From Terebella lapidaria (Eukaryota > Annelida > Polychaeta > Terebellida > Terebellidae): a stretch of 64,000 nucleotides of DNA. The notes under the pieces were generated by a model. The model was not told the origin of the DNA. It saw only the letters and a list, made by a program, of their open reading frames with translations, and searched no databases. The stretch's first letter is position 1. The number at the start of each line of letters is the position of its first letter. This document shows positions 45,892 through 58,572 of the stretch, one piece after another. The stretch covers positions 20,001,170 to 20,065,169 of the forward strand of contig OX424569.1 of the NCBI GenBank assembly GCA_949152475.1, written 5' to 3'. Made by a program: the position numbers and the translations under genes.

Positions 45892-46555
45892 TTTCAGGAT
45901 TGGTTACTTGAACACATGGATTGCTGCATCTGAAAGTAAAATATATACCGTACATATAGTTGAAAAGCAAACCTTCAAATTTGAACAACAATTTCAACCT
46001 AACCATAATAGTGCTATTTGATCCAAATTTAAGATTTATGAAGACTCGCTACACTATAATGCCAATCGTACATTCAAGAAATCATGACAAATTCAAATGA
46101 CAATTTCATATTATCACATAAATTGAAACATAGGGCCATGGACCTGTAGCTCATCCGTAGGCAACAAGAATATTTCATCAACTGGATATAGATAGGTATA
46201 TGTAGTGCATATGCACGTATGACAATACTTTAGAAGCTCTATAGGTTTGTCGCTATGGACCAATTCCCACATTCAACGTGAACTTAGCCTTAACTTTCAT
46301 ACAATGTCATCTTGAGTCAAGTTCAGGGTCACGAAAAGATTATTCCCCATATATATCCAGCTTTCGAGTCTCCGAAAAACCTGTACAGGCTATTTATACT
46401 TTTTGTCAAGGTCACCAAAAATGAAACATACATAATATTATCAGAGTTTCAACCTCCAATAATTTTAAGTCAATCTTCAATAATTATAGATTACTGTGTT
46501 TAACATGTTCAATCGTTTTAATTCACACAAGACAACTATTACTTGACTACCTAAA
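45892..46555. other. SMPD1 5' flank
   Basis: It holds a candidate 3' splice site just upstream of the ATG and a short upstream reading frame (ATGCAGCAATCC...TGA) ending four bases before the start codon. No TATA box or CpG island is evident. Confidence 0.4.
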
Positions 46556-46951
46556 TCGCCGGGTAACTGTAATTTATAATCTCGCAATGATGCTAGATTC
46601 TAGTCATATTGCAAGTGCAATCGAGTCACTCGACTCGGAAAATCTCCAATGGCCCGCAAACCGCCTGGCACTATGAGGTCCGCGCTTTTTGTCATATTCC
46701 CTAGCATTGGAAGGCCTAATCGCGATCACTGCCACCTGGCGAATATATCGCTGATCACTCATTTCGTATTGCTGCCACCTGGCGAGTTGTATGTTTTGGC
46801 AGCTGACAAGTTGATTTCGTTCGTTGTTTCAATTGAAATTTCGATCGTAAATTGACTGTTTGAACTAAACGAGTCAATTTGAAAATTATTTTCTTGAATA
46901 ATTTTTGGTGTTCGAATTATTAGAGTGTTCGAACTAATTGAATAAATACGG
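46556..46951. mobile_element. MITE family C, inverted, 5'-truncated copy
   Basis: The plus strand reads the reverse complement of the copy at 4693, ending TTCGAACTAATTGAATAAAT and ACGG before TA. It carries TGCCACCTGGCGA twice. About 0.66 kb upstream of the SMPD1 start codon. Confidence 0.75.
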
Positions 46952-46953
46952 TA

Positions 46954-49005
46954 GATCAGCCATGTTATTTTGAGCTAGAGGACCCCTGGAGTCTGTAGGG
47001 CCCCTGATGACCCTCCATTGAGTCACTGTGTCACTTTTGGCCCAAGTTCTTCCATCATTTTAAGGAAGCTCTGTCACTTTTTTGTCCCTTTTGAAATGAT
47101 GCATTTCAGTTGTCACTTTTTCTTCGCATTTTAAGGGCGTGAATTCATGATATCAATCACCACTCTCAAATTCACAAGAATTAATCTGGCATCATTTTCA
47201 AAAGCACAATACTTGATACTATATTCAGTTGAATTTAAAAGATATATGAGAAAACTTAGCTCACGACTCAACTACTAAAGCTTCAGTCACACCATGGCCG
47301 GACTGACCCCGGACTATACAGGATGACTCCGTATGACCCCGGAGGAAGAGAGACTTCGATCCTGGGAGATCTGGGGGAATCGTGGAAGAAAAATAGCTCG
47401 CCGGTTGAAGAAGTGTTCACCCGGCCCGGACCATCCAGAATCATCACGGACTGGTGCAAGGACGACCTTGGAAGAGCAATGACTTAGCCACGATCTCCAC
47501 GGACTGACCCAGGACAGCTCCAGAGTGACCCCAGACTCACCGCGGTCGACCCGGACCACTCAGGACTCACCTTGGACTACCCATGCAGGACCTGGGCAAT
47601 ACATACATACCAGGTTACGCTGGATGTTCAAGGATTAGCCAGGACCAACTACGGACCATCCAGGAACTTCACGGACCCACTATGGACCCACCCAAGATTA
47701 TCTAATATTCTCGAACGACCCATACAGTTTTAACCATTTCAAAAGGGTAGGGTCTTTGACTTCATGTACCTGTTCTGTCGATTGAGGATGTCGAAACATG
47801 CAATAATTGAGAGAAACTTGACACCTAATGCAGAGGTGGTCAATAATAAAAAACAGTTGAGACAGAATATGATTCCAATCTTCGTTTGTTTTATATAGTT
47901 GTTGACAATCGGTGTTGGTGACACTTGGTGTGCCGGTGAATATGAATGTTAGGTTGACCGGTACACCGACTATAGCTTGACCGGTGAAAATCTGATGTTT
48001 TCTGAACTCTGATACACTGGTACGCTGGTACAAGCATTGTGAGGCGTAATAACTCAACAATAATGTTAATTTGGTTAAGGTTCGAAATACTTGTACCAGC
48101 CTACCAGTGTACCAACATTTAGAAGACAGGTGAATATCAATACGAACCAAAATGTACATGAACCGGTCTACATAAATCTACCCTGCAACCTCAGACAAAA
48201 GTGATCAACCACTAACTATGTTATGTCCTCATTTGAGCTCTGACAGAGCTGTACTCACATCCATATAGTTGTGTTCCTGACCAATCTGTATGACCTGTCG
48301 TGAATCGACAGAGCTCAATAAGCTGTTATGTCTTTCACCCATACAACTCCACGCGGATATTTTAATCCATATTGTTCCCACACAAGCGAAAGAAAGTATG
48401 AATAAGCCAGTTTAAATGTTTCTAGGTCAGGTCAAGTGGTATATAACAAAACGTTCGTACACACCATGTTCAAACGTGAGTGACGCGGTGCACTCAAAGT
48501 AAACAAAGTATTTAATATTGCACAAGCGAAATCGAGTAATGTGTTCGTGACAGTGACCCGTGTCACTTGACAATAGTAGCGTGACAGCATGGGTTGGCTA
48601 TTTTTATACCACTTGACCCTGACCCAATTCTACTGACTTGACCTGAAAACATTTCCGAACTCACGTATGGTGAAATAAATAGGTCATAAACAATATTATG
48701 TGTACAATGTAAATTTGTACATGGATATCTTTATTGTGCTAAGTGGAATATATGTACATTTCTCCCGGGATTCTTATGATATGCTGGTTTGTATTTCTTC
48801 AGGATTTTCTGAAATATTGTTTATCATGACCAACACAAATATGAAGTTTGATTCTAATTCATCGATATGGACATGCGTTGCATGATATGTAGGTATCTAC
48901 CACATGATAATGTACTACGAGGTGCTTTATAGTCCCCACATGTTACCACACCCTCACAAATATTAAATGCTTGTTCTCCGTGAAACCCCGACCTATCACA
49001 TGGGA
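46954..49005. other. Intergenic sequence with simple degenerate repeats
   Basis: Positions 47280-47700 are GC-rich with a loose repeat of GGACTNACC and GACCCNGGAC type; no reading frame is convincing. At 48425-48624 an inverted pair (GGTCAGGTCAAGTGGTAT / ATACCACTTGACCCTGACC) suggests a small MITE of about 200 bp. Confidence 0.5.
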
Positions 49006-50974
49006 AACTAGAAGTCAAGGCCCAAAGATGCCTTGGAGGCATTTCGGTGTTAAGACTAATTTATAATATTTATAATTTGTTTACCATGGTCTCTACGACA
49101 CACTGTTTCCAAGATATAGACAAAAATGAAAAGACATGTTTGAATTAGACATGTTTGTCTAGTAGGAAGAATCCGAAAACAATGTCCGTTTCGTTCTAAG
49201 AAGCAGCCTTTCTGAGCTATCACCGGGAACGAAAAATGCCGACTCAGCAAAAAAACTTCAGGTCAAGGTCAAAGTTCATCCCTAATACCCCATAGACATG
49301 CTTGTCTAGGGCGACAAAGATATCGATATCCGAGATATCGACGAAAACGAAAAATGCCGACTCGGCAAAAAATTTTCGGGTCAAGGTCAAAATTCATCCA
49401 TAATACCCCTTAGACATGTTTGTCTAGGACGACGAGTCCGAAAATAACGTCCGTTTCTCTCTATGATGCACCCTATTCCAAGATATCGAAAAATGCCAAC
49501 TCGGCAAAAAAATTTCGGATCGAGGTCAAAGTGGATCCATAGTACCCCTCAGACAAGTTTGTCTAGGTCGACGAGTCCAAAAATAACGTCCGTTTTGCTG
49601 TACGACGCACCGTTTCCGAGATATCAACCAAAACGAAAAATGCCGACTCGGCAAAAAAAATTCGGATCGAGGTCAAAGTTCATCCATGATACTTTTAAGA
49701 CATATTTGTCTAGGGCGACGAGTCCGGAAATAACATACTTTTCGCTCTATGACGCACCGTTTCCGAGATATCGACGAAAACGAAAAATGCTGACTCAAGA
49801 AAAAAATTTCGGGTCAAGGTCATAGTTCATCCATAATACCCCTTAGACATGTTTGTCTAGGGCGACGAGTACGAAAAAAACGTCTGTTTCACTCTACGAC
49901 ACACTGTTTCCAAGATATCGACGAAAACGAAAAATGCCGATTCGGCAAAAAAATTCAAAGTTCATCCATAATATCCTTTAGACATGCTTGTCTAGGGCGA
50001 CGAGTCCGAAAATAACGTCCGTTTTGCTCTACGATGCACCGTTTCTGAGTTATCGTAAAAAACTCGGCAAAAAAATTTTGGGTCAAGGTCATAGTTCATT
50101 CATAATACCCCTTAGACATGTTTGTCTAGGGCGACGAGTACGAAAATAACGTCCGTTTCGCTCTTCGACACACCGTTTCCAAGATATCGACGAAAACGAA
50201 AAATGCCGACTCGGCAAAAAAATTCAGGGTCAAGGTCAAAGTTCATCCATAATATCCTTTAGACATGCTTGTCTAGGGCGACGAGTCTGAAAATAACGTC
50301 CGTTTTGCTCAAGATGCACCGTTTCCGAGTTATCATAGAAAACTCGGCAAAAAAATTCGGGTTAAGGTCTAGGGCGATGAGTCCGAAAATAACGTCAGTT
50401 TCGCTCTATGACGCACCGTTTCCGAGATATCAATGAAAACGAAAAATACCGACTCGGCAAAAAAATTTCGGGTCAAGGTCAAAGTTCATCCATAATACAT
50501 TAAAGACATGTTTGTCTAGGGCGACGAGTCCGTAAATAACGTCCGTTTCGCTCTTCGACGCACCGTTTCTGAGATATGCAGGAAGCCTCAAGGATTAATC
50601 AGCAAAAAATTATTTTGACCTCTAAGGTCGTTTGACAGATTGATTCCAAAATCAATAGGGTTCTTCCCTGGTGGCATATGAACCTCCATGCAGAGTTCTG
50701 CATCTATTGCCTGAATATTTTTCGAGTTATCGTCCGGAAACCAAAAACCTTGATTTCATCCTCAGGGACCTAACGGACCTCGGAGCGGGCTCAAAAAGAA
50801 TAGGCTTCTTCCATGTATCATTTCTGACTAGTGGGGAAAATTTGACAAGGATCCATCAAGGCAATCTAAAGTTATCGTCCGGAAACCAAAACGGCGGGAG
50901 AAGAAGAAGAAAAAAATATATATATATATATTCTGCTAAAACCATAAAGGCATTTCTGCTGAAATGCCTTAATA
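49006..50974 (+). mobile_element. Family B element B5, complete
   Basis: It starts AACTAGAAGTCAAGGCCC and ends AAGGCATTTC-tgct-GAAATGCCTTAA. About ten 148 bp units (49100-50580), several shortened. A (TA)n run precedes the 3' hairpin. No nested insertion. Confidence 0.82.
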
Positions 50975-51187
50975 AACATTCTGCGCTGAATTTTTGCCTG
51001 AATTTCAATATTTATCGTTATGTTTTTTTTTCATGCACAATGATCATGAAGTAAGTGTATGTTTGTAATATGTAATGCTTATTTGAGCGGATTAGGTGGT
51101 TGATTACAACATGTACAAGTTGTACGGCAGAAAACGTTCGCAATAGACATTGTTTACATTTCAGTCCCAATGCTGTGTCCTCACTTC

Positions 51188-51387
51188 TACTAATACATCT
51201 ATAAACACTGATAAACGAAAGACTGTGTTATGTGCCACTGTGTCTAGGGCTAGAAAAATCAGAGTATACCATATATCGTAGGGTGATACTAAAAGTCGTG
51301 AACATCTCATAAACATTCGTGAACATATCGTGAGCACGATGAATGGGTCAAGCACGAGTTATTCATTTTTGTGTGTCTATATAGCGC
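51188..51387 (+). repeat. Repeat family F, copy 1
   Basis: About 200 bp (CTAATACATCTATAAACACT ... GAGTTATTCATTTTTGTGTG) recurring at 63230-63428 with about 90 percent identity by eye. No inverted ends were recognised, and the class is unknown. Confidence 0.75.
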
Positions 51388-51488
51388 CTCAGATAAATGT
51401 TATCATTTTTAGACAGCCAGGCGCGAACCATTGGCTCGGCACAGCGATGTATACAATCAATACAGCGCTGTACACAGTAAAGCGATAA

Positions 51489-54400
51489 GGATCATGTCAA
51501 CTTGAAGGCGCACCGCTAGTTTACATGCACAAATAAAGGATGAATATCAACTTCTTTTATTAAACTAGACGTCAAGGCCTAGAGGCCTTGGAGGCATTTC
51601 AGGGAGAAGCATGAAAAAAACAAAAAGCTGACTCAGCAAAAACATGATGAAGCTCCCAATGGGACCTATAAGACATTTGTGCAATTACATGCATGTGAAG
51701 GACAAACTTCATACCATTAACACTACATGTATCTGTCTAATGTCTGTTTTGTTCTAAGTCGCACCGTTTCCGAGGAATATATGAGTCCGAAAATAACGTC
51801 CGAGGTATCCGAGGTATCGACGAAAACGAAAAATGCCGACTCAGCGAAAAAATTTAAAGTCAAGGTCAAAGGTCATCCATAATACCCTTAAGACATGTTT
51901 GTCTAGGGCGACGAGTCCGAAAATAACGTCTGTTTCGCTCTACGACGCACCGCTTCCGAGATATCGACGAAAACGAAAAAAGGCCGACTCAGCGAAAAAA
52001 ATTTAGGTCAAGGTCAAAGGTCATCCATAATACCTCTTAGACATGTTTGTCTAGGGCGACGAGTCCGAAAATAAGTTCCGTTTTGCTCTACGACGCACCG
52101 TTTCCGAGATATCGACGAAAAACGAAAAATGCCGACTCAGCGAAAAAATTTAAGGTCAAGGTCAAAGGTCATCCCTAATACTCTTAAGACATGTTTGTCT
52201 AGGGTGACGAGTCGGAAAATAACGTCCGTTTCGCTCTACGACGCACCGTTTCCGAGATATCGACGAAAACGAAAAATGCCGACTCAGCGAAAAAATTTAA
52301 GGTCAAGGTCAAAGGTCATACATAATACCCTCAAGACATGTTTGTCTAGGGCGACGGTCCGGAAATAACGTCCGTTTCACTCTACGAGGCACCGTTTCCG
52401 AGATATCGACGAAAACGAAAAATTAGGCCAAGAGCCGAAGATAGGTTACCGGACAATGTTTAATATTTTAGATGTTAGCCAGGTCACTGGTTGAATGTTC
52501 AGCATATATAACATTAAGCATATATCATGTCCACAGTTGATTGCTAAACTGTAAATTCAATAATCAGAGAGATATTAGCAATTTTGTGCTGTGGCCATGA
52601 AAATGAAGGGGCAAAGGTCAAATTCAAGGTCATCAATATATTCAATGTATATCATTTTCTAAATCGTGTCCACAATTGATTCCCAAGCCATACAGTCAAT
52701 AGAGGAGATAGATATGAGCCAGTTTGTCCTTGGACCTTGAAAATGAGGTCAGAGGTCAAATTCAAGGTCACGAGAATATTCAGCATATATCATTTCCTAT
52801 ATGTCCACAATTGATTCCTAAGCTGTAAAATCGTAAAAAGTGAGATATTAGCCATTTTGTCCTGTGACTTTGAAAATGATGTCAAAGGTCAAATTCAAAG
52901 TCATGACAATAATCTGCATATATCATTTCCTATATATGTTCATAATTGATTGCTAAGCTGTAAAGTCGATAACAAGCGAGATATTAGCCATTTTGTCCTG
53001 TGACCTTGAAAATGAGTTCGAAGGTCAAATTCAAGGTCATCAGGATATTCAGCATATATCATTTCCTATATGTCCACAATTGATTCCTAAGCTGTAGAGT
53101 CGATAATAAGTGAGATATAAGCCATTTTGTGCTCTGACCTTGAAACTGAGGTCAGAGGTCAAATTCAAGGTCACGAGAATATTCAGCATATATTATTTCC
53201 TATATGTCCACAATTGATTCCTAAGCTGTAGAGTCGATAATAAGCGAGATATAAACCATTTTGTGCTCTGACCTTGAAACTGAGGTCCGAGGTCAAATTC
53301 AAGGTCACGAGAATATTCAGCATATATCATTTCCTATATGTCCACAATTGATTCCTAGTCTCTAATCTCAATATCAAGTGAGATATTAGGCATAATGTGT
53401 CCCATTATAAAGCATAGGAGAATTTAACATGGGAAAGTCCCATTTGAGCCGAGTTTGGGCCAAAATGGCCCACTTCGAGCGATTCAAGCGCAACAAAATT
53501 TATAGACATCATAGAAGTACATATGAGGAGTCTTATGTATCAAAAAGAAAAAAAGTTACTGAACAGATTTTGAGAAAATGGCCGCCAAAGTCCAAAATCA
53601 GGCATTTTTCGTCGAAAACGGCCGCCATTTTGAAAAAAATGCGAAAATAAAAAAAATAAAAAATACCTCCTTCTTGAATTATTTTTAAGTATTTTTGTGC
53701 AAAATTTCAGAAAAATTCGCCCGTAAACAAAAAAGATAAAAATGTGGACGACGACGACGGACGACGGACGACGGATGCAACGCCATGCCAATAGGTTATC
53801 GGACCATAGGTCCGGTAACCTAAAATGCCGACTCAGCGAAAAAATTTTAGGTCATCCATAATACCTCTTAGATATTTTTGTCTAGGGCGACGAGACCGAA
53901 AATAACATCTGTTTCGCTCTACGACGCACCGTTTCCGAGATATCGACGAAAACGAAAAATGCAGACTCAGCGAAAAAATTTGAGGTCAAGGTCAAAGGTC
54001 GTCCAAAATACCCTTAAGACATGTTTGTCTAGGGCGACGAGTCCGAAAATAACGTCTGTTTTTAGGTCAAGGTCAAAGGTCATCCATAATACCTCTTAGA
54101 CATGTTTGTCTAGGGCGACGAGTCCGAAATTAACATCCGTTTCGCTCTACGATGCACCGTTTCCGAGATATCGACGAAAACGAAAAATGCCGACTCAGCG
54201 AAAAAATTTAAGGTCAAGGTCAAAGGTCATCCATAATACCCTTTAGACATCATTGTCTAGGGCGACGAGTCCGAAAATAACGTCTGTTTCGCTCTACGAC
54301 GCACCGTTTCCGAGATATGCACGAGAGCCTCAAGGATGACTCGGCAAAAATTATTTTGAGCCCTAGGTCAAAGGTCGTTTGATGGATCGGCCTCAAAATC

Positions 54401-54766
54401 AATAGGCTTCTTCTCGGTGATATATGAACCTCCGTGCAAAGTTTTACAGTCATTGCCATAATACTTTTTGAGTATCGTGCGGAAACCAAAAACATGAATT
54501 TCATCCTCACGGACCTCCCGGACCCCGGAGCCGGCTCAAAAACAATAGGCTTCTTCCACACAACATTTCTGACCACCGGTGAAAATTTGGCAAAGATACA
54601 CCGATGCAAACTGAAGTTACCGTGCGGAAACCAAAAAGTGAAAAAAAAAAGAAGGCTGAAATGCCTTAATAATTGTTCATTCATCAACAGTTTAGTTCGT
54701 AGGTTCGTATTCATCCTTTATTTGAGCATGTAAACTAGCGGTGCGCCTTCAAGTTGACATGATCCA
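51489..54766. mobile_element. TIR element whose interior is occupied by B6
   Basis: About 58 bp inverted repeats lie at 51489-51549 and 54706-54766 (GGATCATGTCAACTTGAAGG; GCACCGCTAGTTTACATG). Between them are short unique flanks and B6. No clear target duplication. Confidence 0.6.
51563..54672 (+). mobile_element. Family B element B6 with nested family A (52423-53823)
   Basis: It starts AACTAGACGTCAAGGCC and ends GGCTGAAATGCCTTAA. B units lie before and after the A copy, which entered within a 148 bp unit at its A-rich point (CGAAAACGAAAA). The A copy has both ends and about seven 134 bp core units. Confidence 0.8.
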
Positions 54767-55111
54767 GCGTACAGGCATCACCCATGGGCATGGACATGGC
54801 GAATGCGATAAACTACAAGCTCGCGTGTCAAAATTAAAAAATTAGGAGCACATGTACAATTTAGTGATCAATCTTGTTTCTCCATGATAATCAATGACAA
54901 CGATGAGTTGATCAGTGGCACAAAATGATAAATACAGATAAAGAAACATCTGGTGTGTAATAAAGAACATTTTTCTATCATAATCAATTGTCATTCCGGA
55001 TCGTAAGTATGGGAAATTAGTTTGTAATAAAATTGCCCACGTTATTGTACATCCTAGCCAAAAAGGATTACGATACAGTTCAGTTAAAAACAACAATTCT
55101 TCTAAATATAG

Positions 55112-55935
55112 ATAATTCCTTCTATACTCGGATTTTTCTAACTCGTTTACACAGTTTTTCGCTAATATTTTTGTGATGGTGAACGCTGTCCTTCTATAAC
55201 TTGGCATACTTCACCTAGGAGTCAAACGGCAATTTTCTACCAAATTTCAGACAGCTGTCGCGAAAATTGAAAAAGTTGGCAATCTACCTCAATGTTAAAT
55301 TTCAGCCCAAAACGGGATCTCGAGAATCTGAGCATTTTCGAGGAATTTGTCCTGTTTACATCCATCAGGATTCGAAATATTCTTGTAACTTTGAACCAGA
55401 AGAAACACTGGGATGTACTCAGTCAAACATGTTGATTTTGAAACATTACTCCGCTACAAAACCGAGCAAATGCACAAAATTGTGTGCGGGTCCAGAAATT
55501 AAATAATAGGGCTAAATTTAACATTGGGGTAGATTGCCAACTTTTTCAATTTTCGCGATAGCTGTCTGACAGTTGGTAGAAAATTGCCGTTTGACTCCCA
55601 GGTGAAGCATGCCAAGTTATAGAACAATAGCGTTAAGCATCACAAAAATATTAGCGAAAAACAGTGTACAGGTAGGGGATCAAATGTCGAACAGCACCAA
55701 ATGTCGAACACAGTTTTTAATGTTGTCAGTGCTCAGAAAATAATGAACGTAAATCACAACTTATGGAACAAGAGCATACAAATGCTACATATAAGCAAAT
55801 CTCACTCATGAAATTTTCATTTAACTTCATGGTTTTTGAGTACTGCTAAAATTAAAAATTGTGTTCGACATTTGGTGCTGTTCGATATTTAGTCCCCTAC
55901 CTGTAAACGAGTTAGAAAAATCCGAGTATAGAGTA
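55112..55935. mobile_element. Foldback-type element with about 195 bp inverted arms
   Basis: The left arm 55112-55308 is the inverse of the right arm 55509-55935 (AACTCGTTTACACAG; TTGGCAATCTACCCCAATG). The right arm is interrupted by a 235 bp MITE. The spacer is about 200 bp with no open frame. Confidence 0.75.
55669..55903. mobile_element. 235 bp TA-flanked MITE in the foldback arm
   Basis: The ends are CAGGTAGGGGATCAAATGTC and the inverse, ending AGTCCCCTACCTG, flanked by TA (55667-55668 and 55904-55905). The opposite arm shows the uninterrupted site. Confidence 0.88.
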
Positions 55936-56215
55936 GATCTATGCATGTTGTTGTAACTTAAACTTGTACTCACTGAGTAGGTCCAACTCGGGGTCCAACT
56001 AGATTCTAGATGTCCTGAGTAAATGATTCTCTAGTAAAAATTCAAGTGTCGACCTTCTCGTGAAACAGGTTCACATTTCTCAGATATCATAACGACATAT
56101 CTTTACTAAATACGGTCACTTTATTGGTGTTTTTGTCGTGTTGTTTTTTGTTGTTGTCATCTTGATTCCTGTGATTTTGCGAAAATACTGTATTCTTCGA
56201 AACACCGACTGACTA

Positions 56216-57724
56216 TGTAAAAGACAAGCCTCTGAGTAGTAATATCTTAATGTCGTATTTGGTATTAAAGGTTCTTATGTTACTAGATGACTTATTTCAC
56301 ATAATTATATTTTTGGGGATTTTGATATTCATTCGTAGCTTGATATAGAAAGCTACAGCCAGTGAATGTTTCATGGTGTTTGTACAGTAGAGGTGTTAAT
56401 TGAACCCTTGAAGCGGGGTACACATGTTTTATATTTAAAATAGTTCTGATTTCTTGGCCATAATGAAAGTAATCCCTACTGGGACAGGTGTAGACCGAAT
56501 GTCTGGTTTTGTCCACATTCAGAGTTACTATCTAAACATCTTGGTTGTATCTGAAAGGTGCATGACCGGTATTTGTTTGCAATTCTTGGACATTGTTTAA
56601 TTCATGGATGCATTTTTTATGGCTAGGTAAACGGCCAAGCAATTTGCCTATGTACTGTTGGGAGAATGAATTCCCTAATCAATTTAGTTGTAATTTCACT
56701 TATGTTGTTTAGGTCATCCCGTTATTTTTAGACGTAACTTTGAACTTCCTTTGACCTAACAGAATTCAATTTAGAACTTTAGAAATTTGTCTAAACTATT
56801 TATCCCTGATATTACCTTGCACACAGCCAGCTTTACAGTGAATTGGTTCCTGTATTTTGTACAATATTAAGTCTCTCATTTTATCCCTAATATGACTGAC
56901 AGCTATTAATGCCTTCTGACACTTATATTTGACACCCGCTATGTATTTGGTGTTATATTTCAGATGGTCACATGTATATAGAATGTAGGTAGTACGCGTG
57001 TCAAGTTGTACTCACATATTGGTTAATTTCAATTGACAGTAAATGTAGTCAATTGCAATGCACGTGTATGACTCTAGTAGCCATTGTGTCGGATTGCGAT
57101 AATGATTACACTTGGCAGTGTATATGTAACTAAGTGGTGATCTTAATTGGTATTAAGATGGAAATGATTTGATATAGCTATTATATTGATTGTCAGACTT
57201 GGTAATTTAGTTGGTGTTGCATATTTTTAGTTTAGTTATTTTTACTTTTATCTTGTATCTTGATTTATGTTTAAGGGTAAGTGCACGGGCCACTCAGACC
57301 AGGACCGGTGTTGGTATCTAAGACAGTGACAGAGCCACACCGTCCGTCAGGCTTGGGTGAGCACCAGCCACTGACCCTTATCCAATCGGGCAATAGCCCT
57401 TGATTCACTTGCTTAGTGGGTAGCCACTGTCCAGTGAGGGCCTGCATGCTGATTGGCTAATGTTATGTGTGACCAACAGTAGCAACCCAGACCAGACAAG
57501 AGCACCCCACACGTGCTATATATACCATGCATGTAGCTTGAATAAAGGAGAATTGGATTTAGATCTGAATCGTGTTATGTCTTCTTGGATACATGGCATA
57601 CACCTGCCACGAACCTGGACCGTGAGAAACTATGAGAACTTTGAAACATTTTAAATCTTAAGATTGCCGATCATCGGTTTAATTTTATAAATTAGCAAGT
57701 CGATGAAGAGGTGGCAATTTTACA
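56216..57724 (+). repeat. 5' LTR of the env-bearing element
   Basis: 1509 bp with GCTATATATACC (TATA-like, about 57508) and GAATAAAGG (poly-A signal-like, about 57539) near its end. Small open frames inside the LTR are duplicated in the other LTR and are not genes. Confidence 0.9.
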
Positions 57725-57772
57725 CTGGCGTCGCTAAGCCAGGACTTGTCCAGAAGATACACGGATCTACCG

Positions 57773-58030
57773 ATGGCGAGCGTTGCCCCTGATGCAATCT
57801 ACACGGAATATGCGAGATGCATCGTAGAGACAATATTTGATCTGAAAGCAGAAAATCGTCAGATCGTTAGTCTGTGGATGCACGAGATATGTGCAAAGCT
57901 GCGAGCAGCCAAACAACAGATTCCCCAGCAATTACTGGACCTCCAGCACATGCTCCGATGCGTGACGGAATCAGAAGACCTGGAGCTGGTGGCTGACGAT
58001 GAAGATTGTGTGATCATGGAAATGTGCTAA
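57773..58030 (+). CDS. Small unrecognised ORF at the start of the interior (fossil element)
   Basis: 85 codons from MASVAPDAIYTEYARC; acidic end (ESEDLELVADDEDC). No domain recognised. Confidence 0.35.
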   Translation: MASVAPDAIYTEYARCIVETIFDLKAENRQIVSLWMHEICAKLRAAKQQIPQQLLDLQHMLRCVTESEDLELVADDEDCVIMEMC

Positions 58031-58149
58031 AGTGACTGCTGGACCAGCAGACACATGTCGGTGCGGCGGATTAAAGCTAGGGATTAAAACTGGATCACCA
58101 CGCCGTGCCACTACCACCGGATAGTGACGAAGAGGACGACCGTCAACAG

Positions 58150-58572
58150 ATCATGGATGCACAGCAGTTCCAGCAGCTAACGGCCGGGCTTGCCCAGCAA
58201 GAGGTCGAGAGACGGGCTGCGGTGGCGCATCGGGAACAGTTGAGGGACTTGGTGAGCTAGACCACCAAGTGTGACGGGTCGACAACTTCGCTGGTGCGCA
58301 CGTGGATAAAAGAGATCCAGCTAGCCAGCGCACGAGTGGGAGCAGCTGCACTGGTGGAGGTTGTCACCAAGACAATCACCGGGCCGCTCAGGTTCCAGAT
58401 CGAGCGGTTCCTCGTGAATTACATGGCTGCTGACCTAAACGAAGATTCGGATATCGAGATAGACCCCGTTATCAGCCATTTCCGAAAGAGACGTCTGTCT
58501 GCTCCGGACGAGACAGTGCAAAAACAAGCAAGATGCGAAGCCATCTGTCTTGCTTCATCATTTACCAACTGA
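58150..58572 (+). pseudogene. gag-like N-terminal remnant (fossil element)
   Basis: It contains VRTWIKEIQLASARVGAAAL and TGPLRFQIERFLVNY, reminiscent of Gag N-terminal regions of some metazoan Gypsy-type elements. The usual capsid, zinc knuckle and pol regions do not follow. Confidence 0.5.

Noticed and set aside
47314-47559. GC-rich open frame, considered as a collagen-like or repeat protein exon
   Set aside because: The strand and frame do not give Gly-X-Y or any known repeat; degenerate GGACTNACC repeats explain it.
56292-56516. 74-codon minus-strand open frame repeated at 60610-60834
   Set aside because: Within the 1509 bp LTRs; no coding signature.
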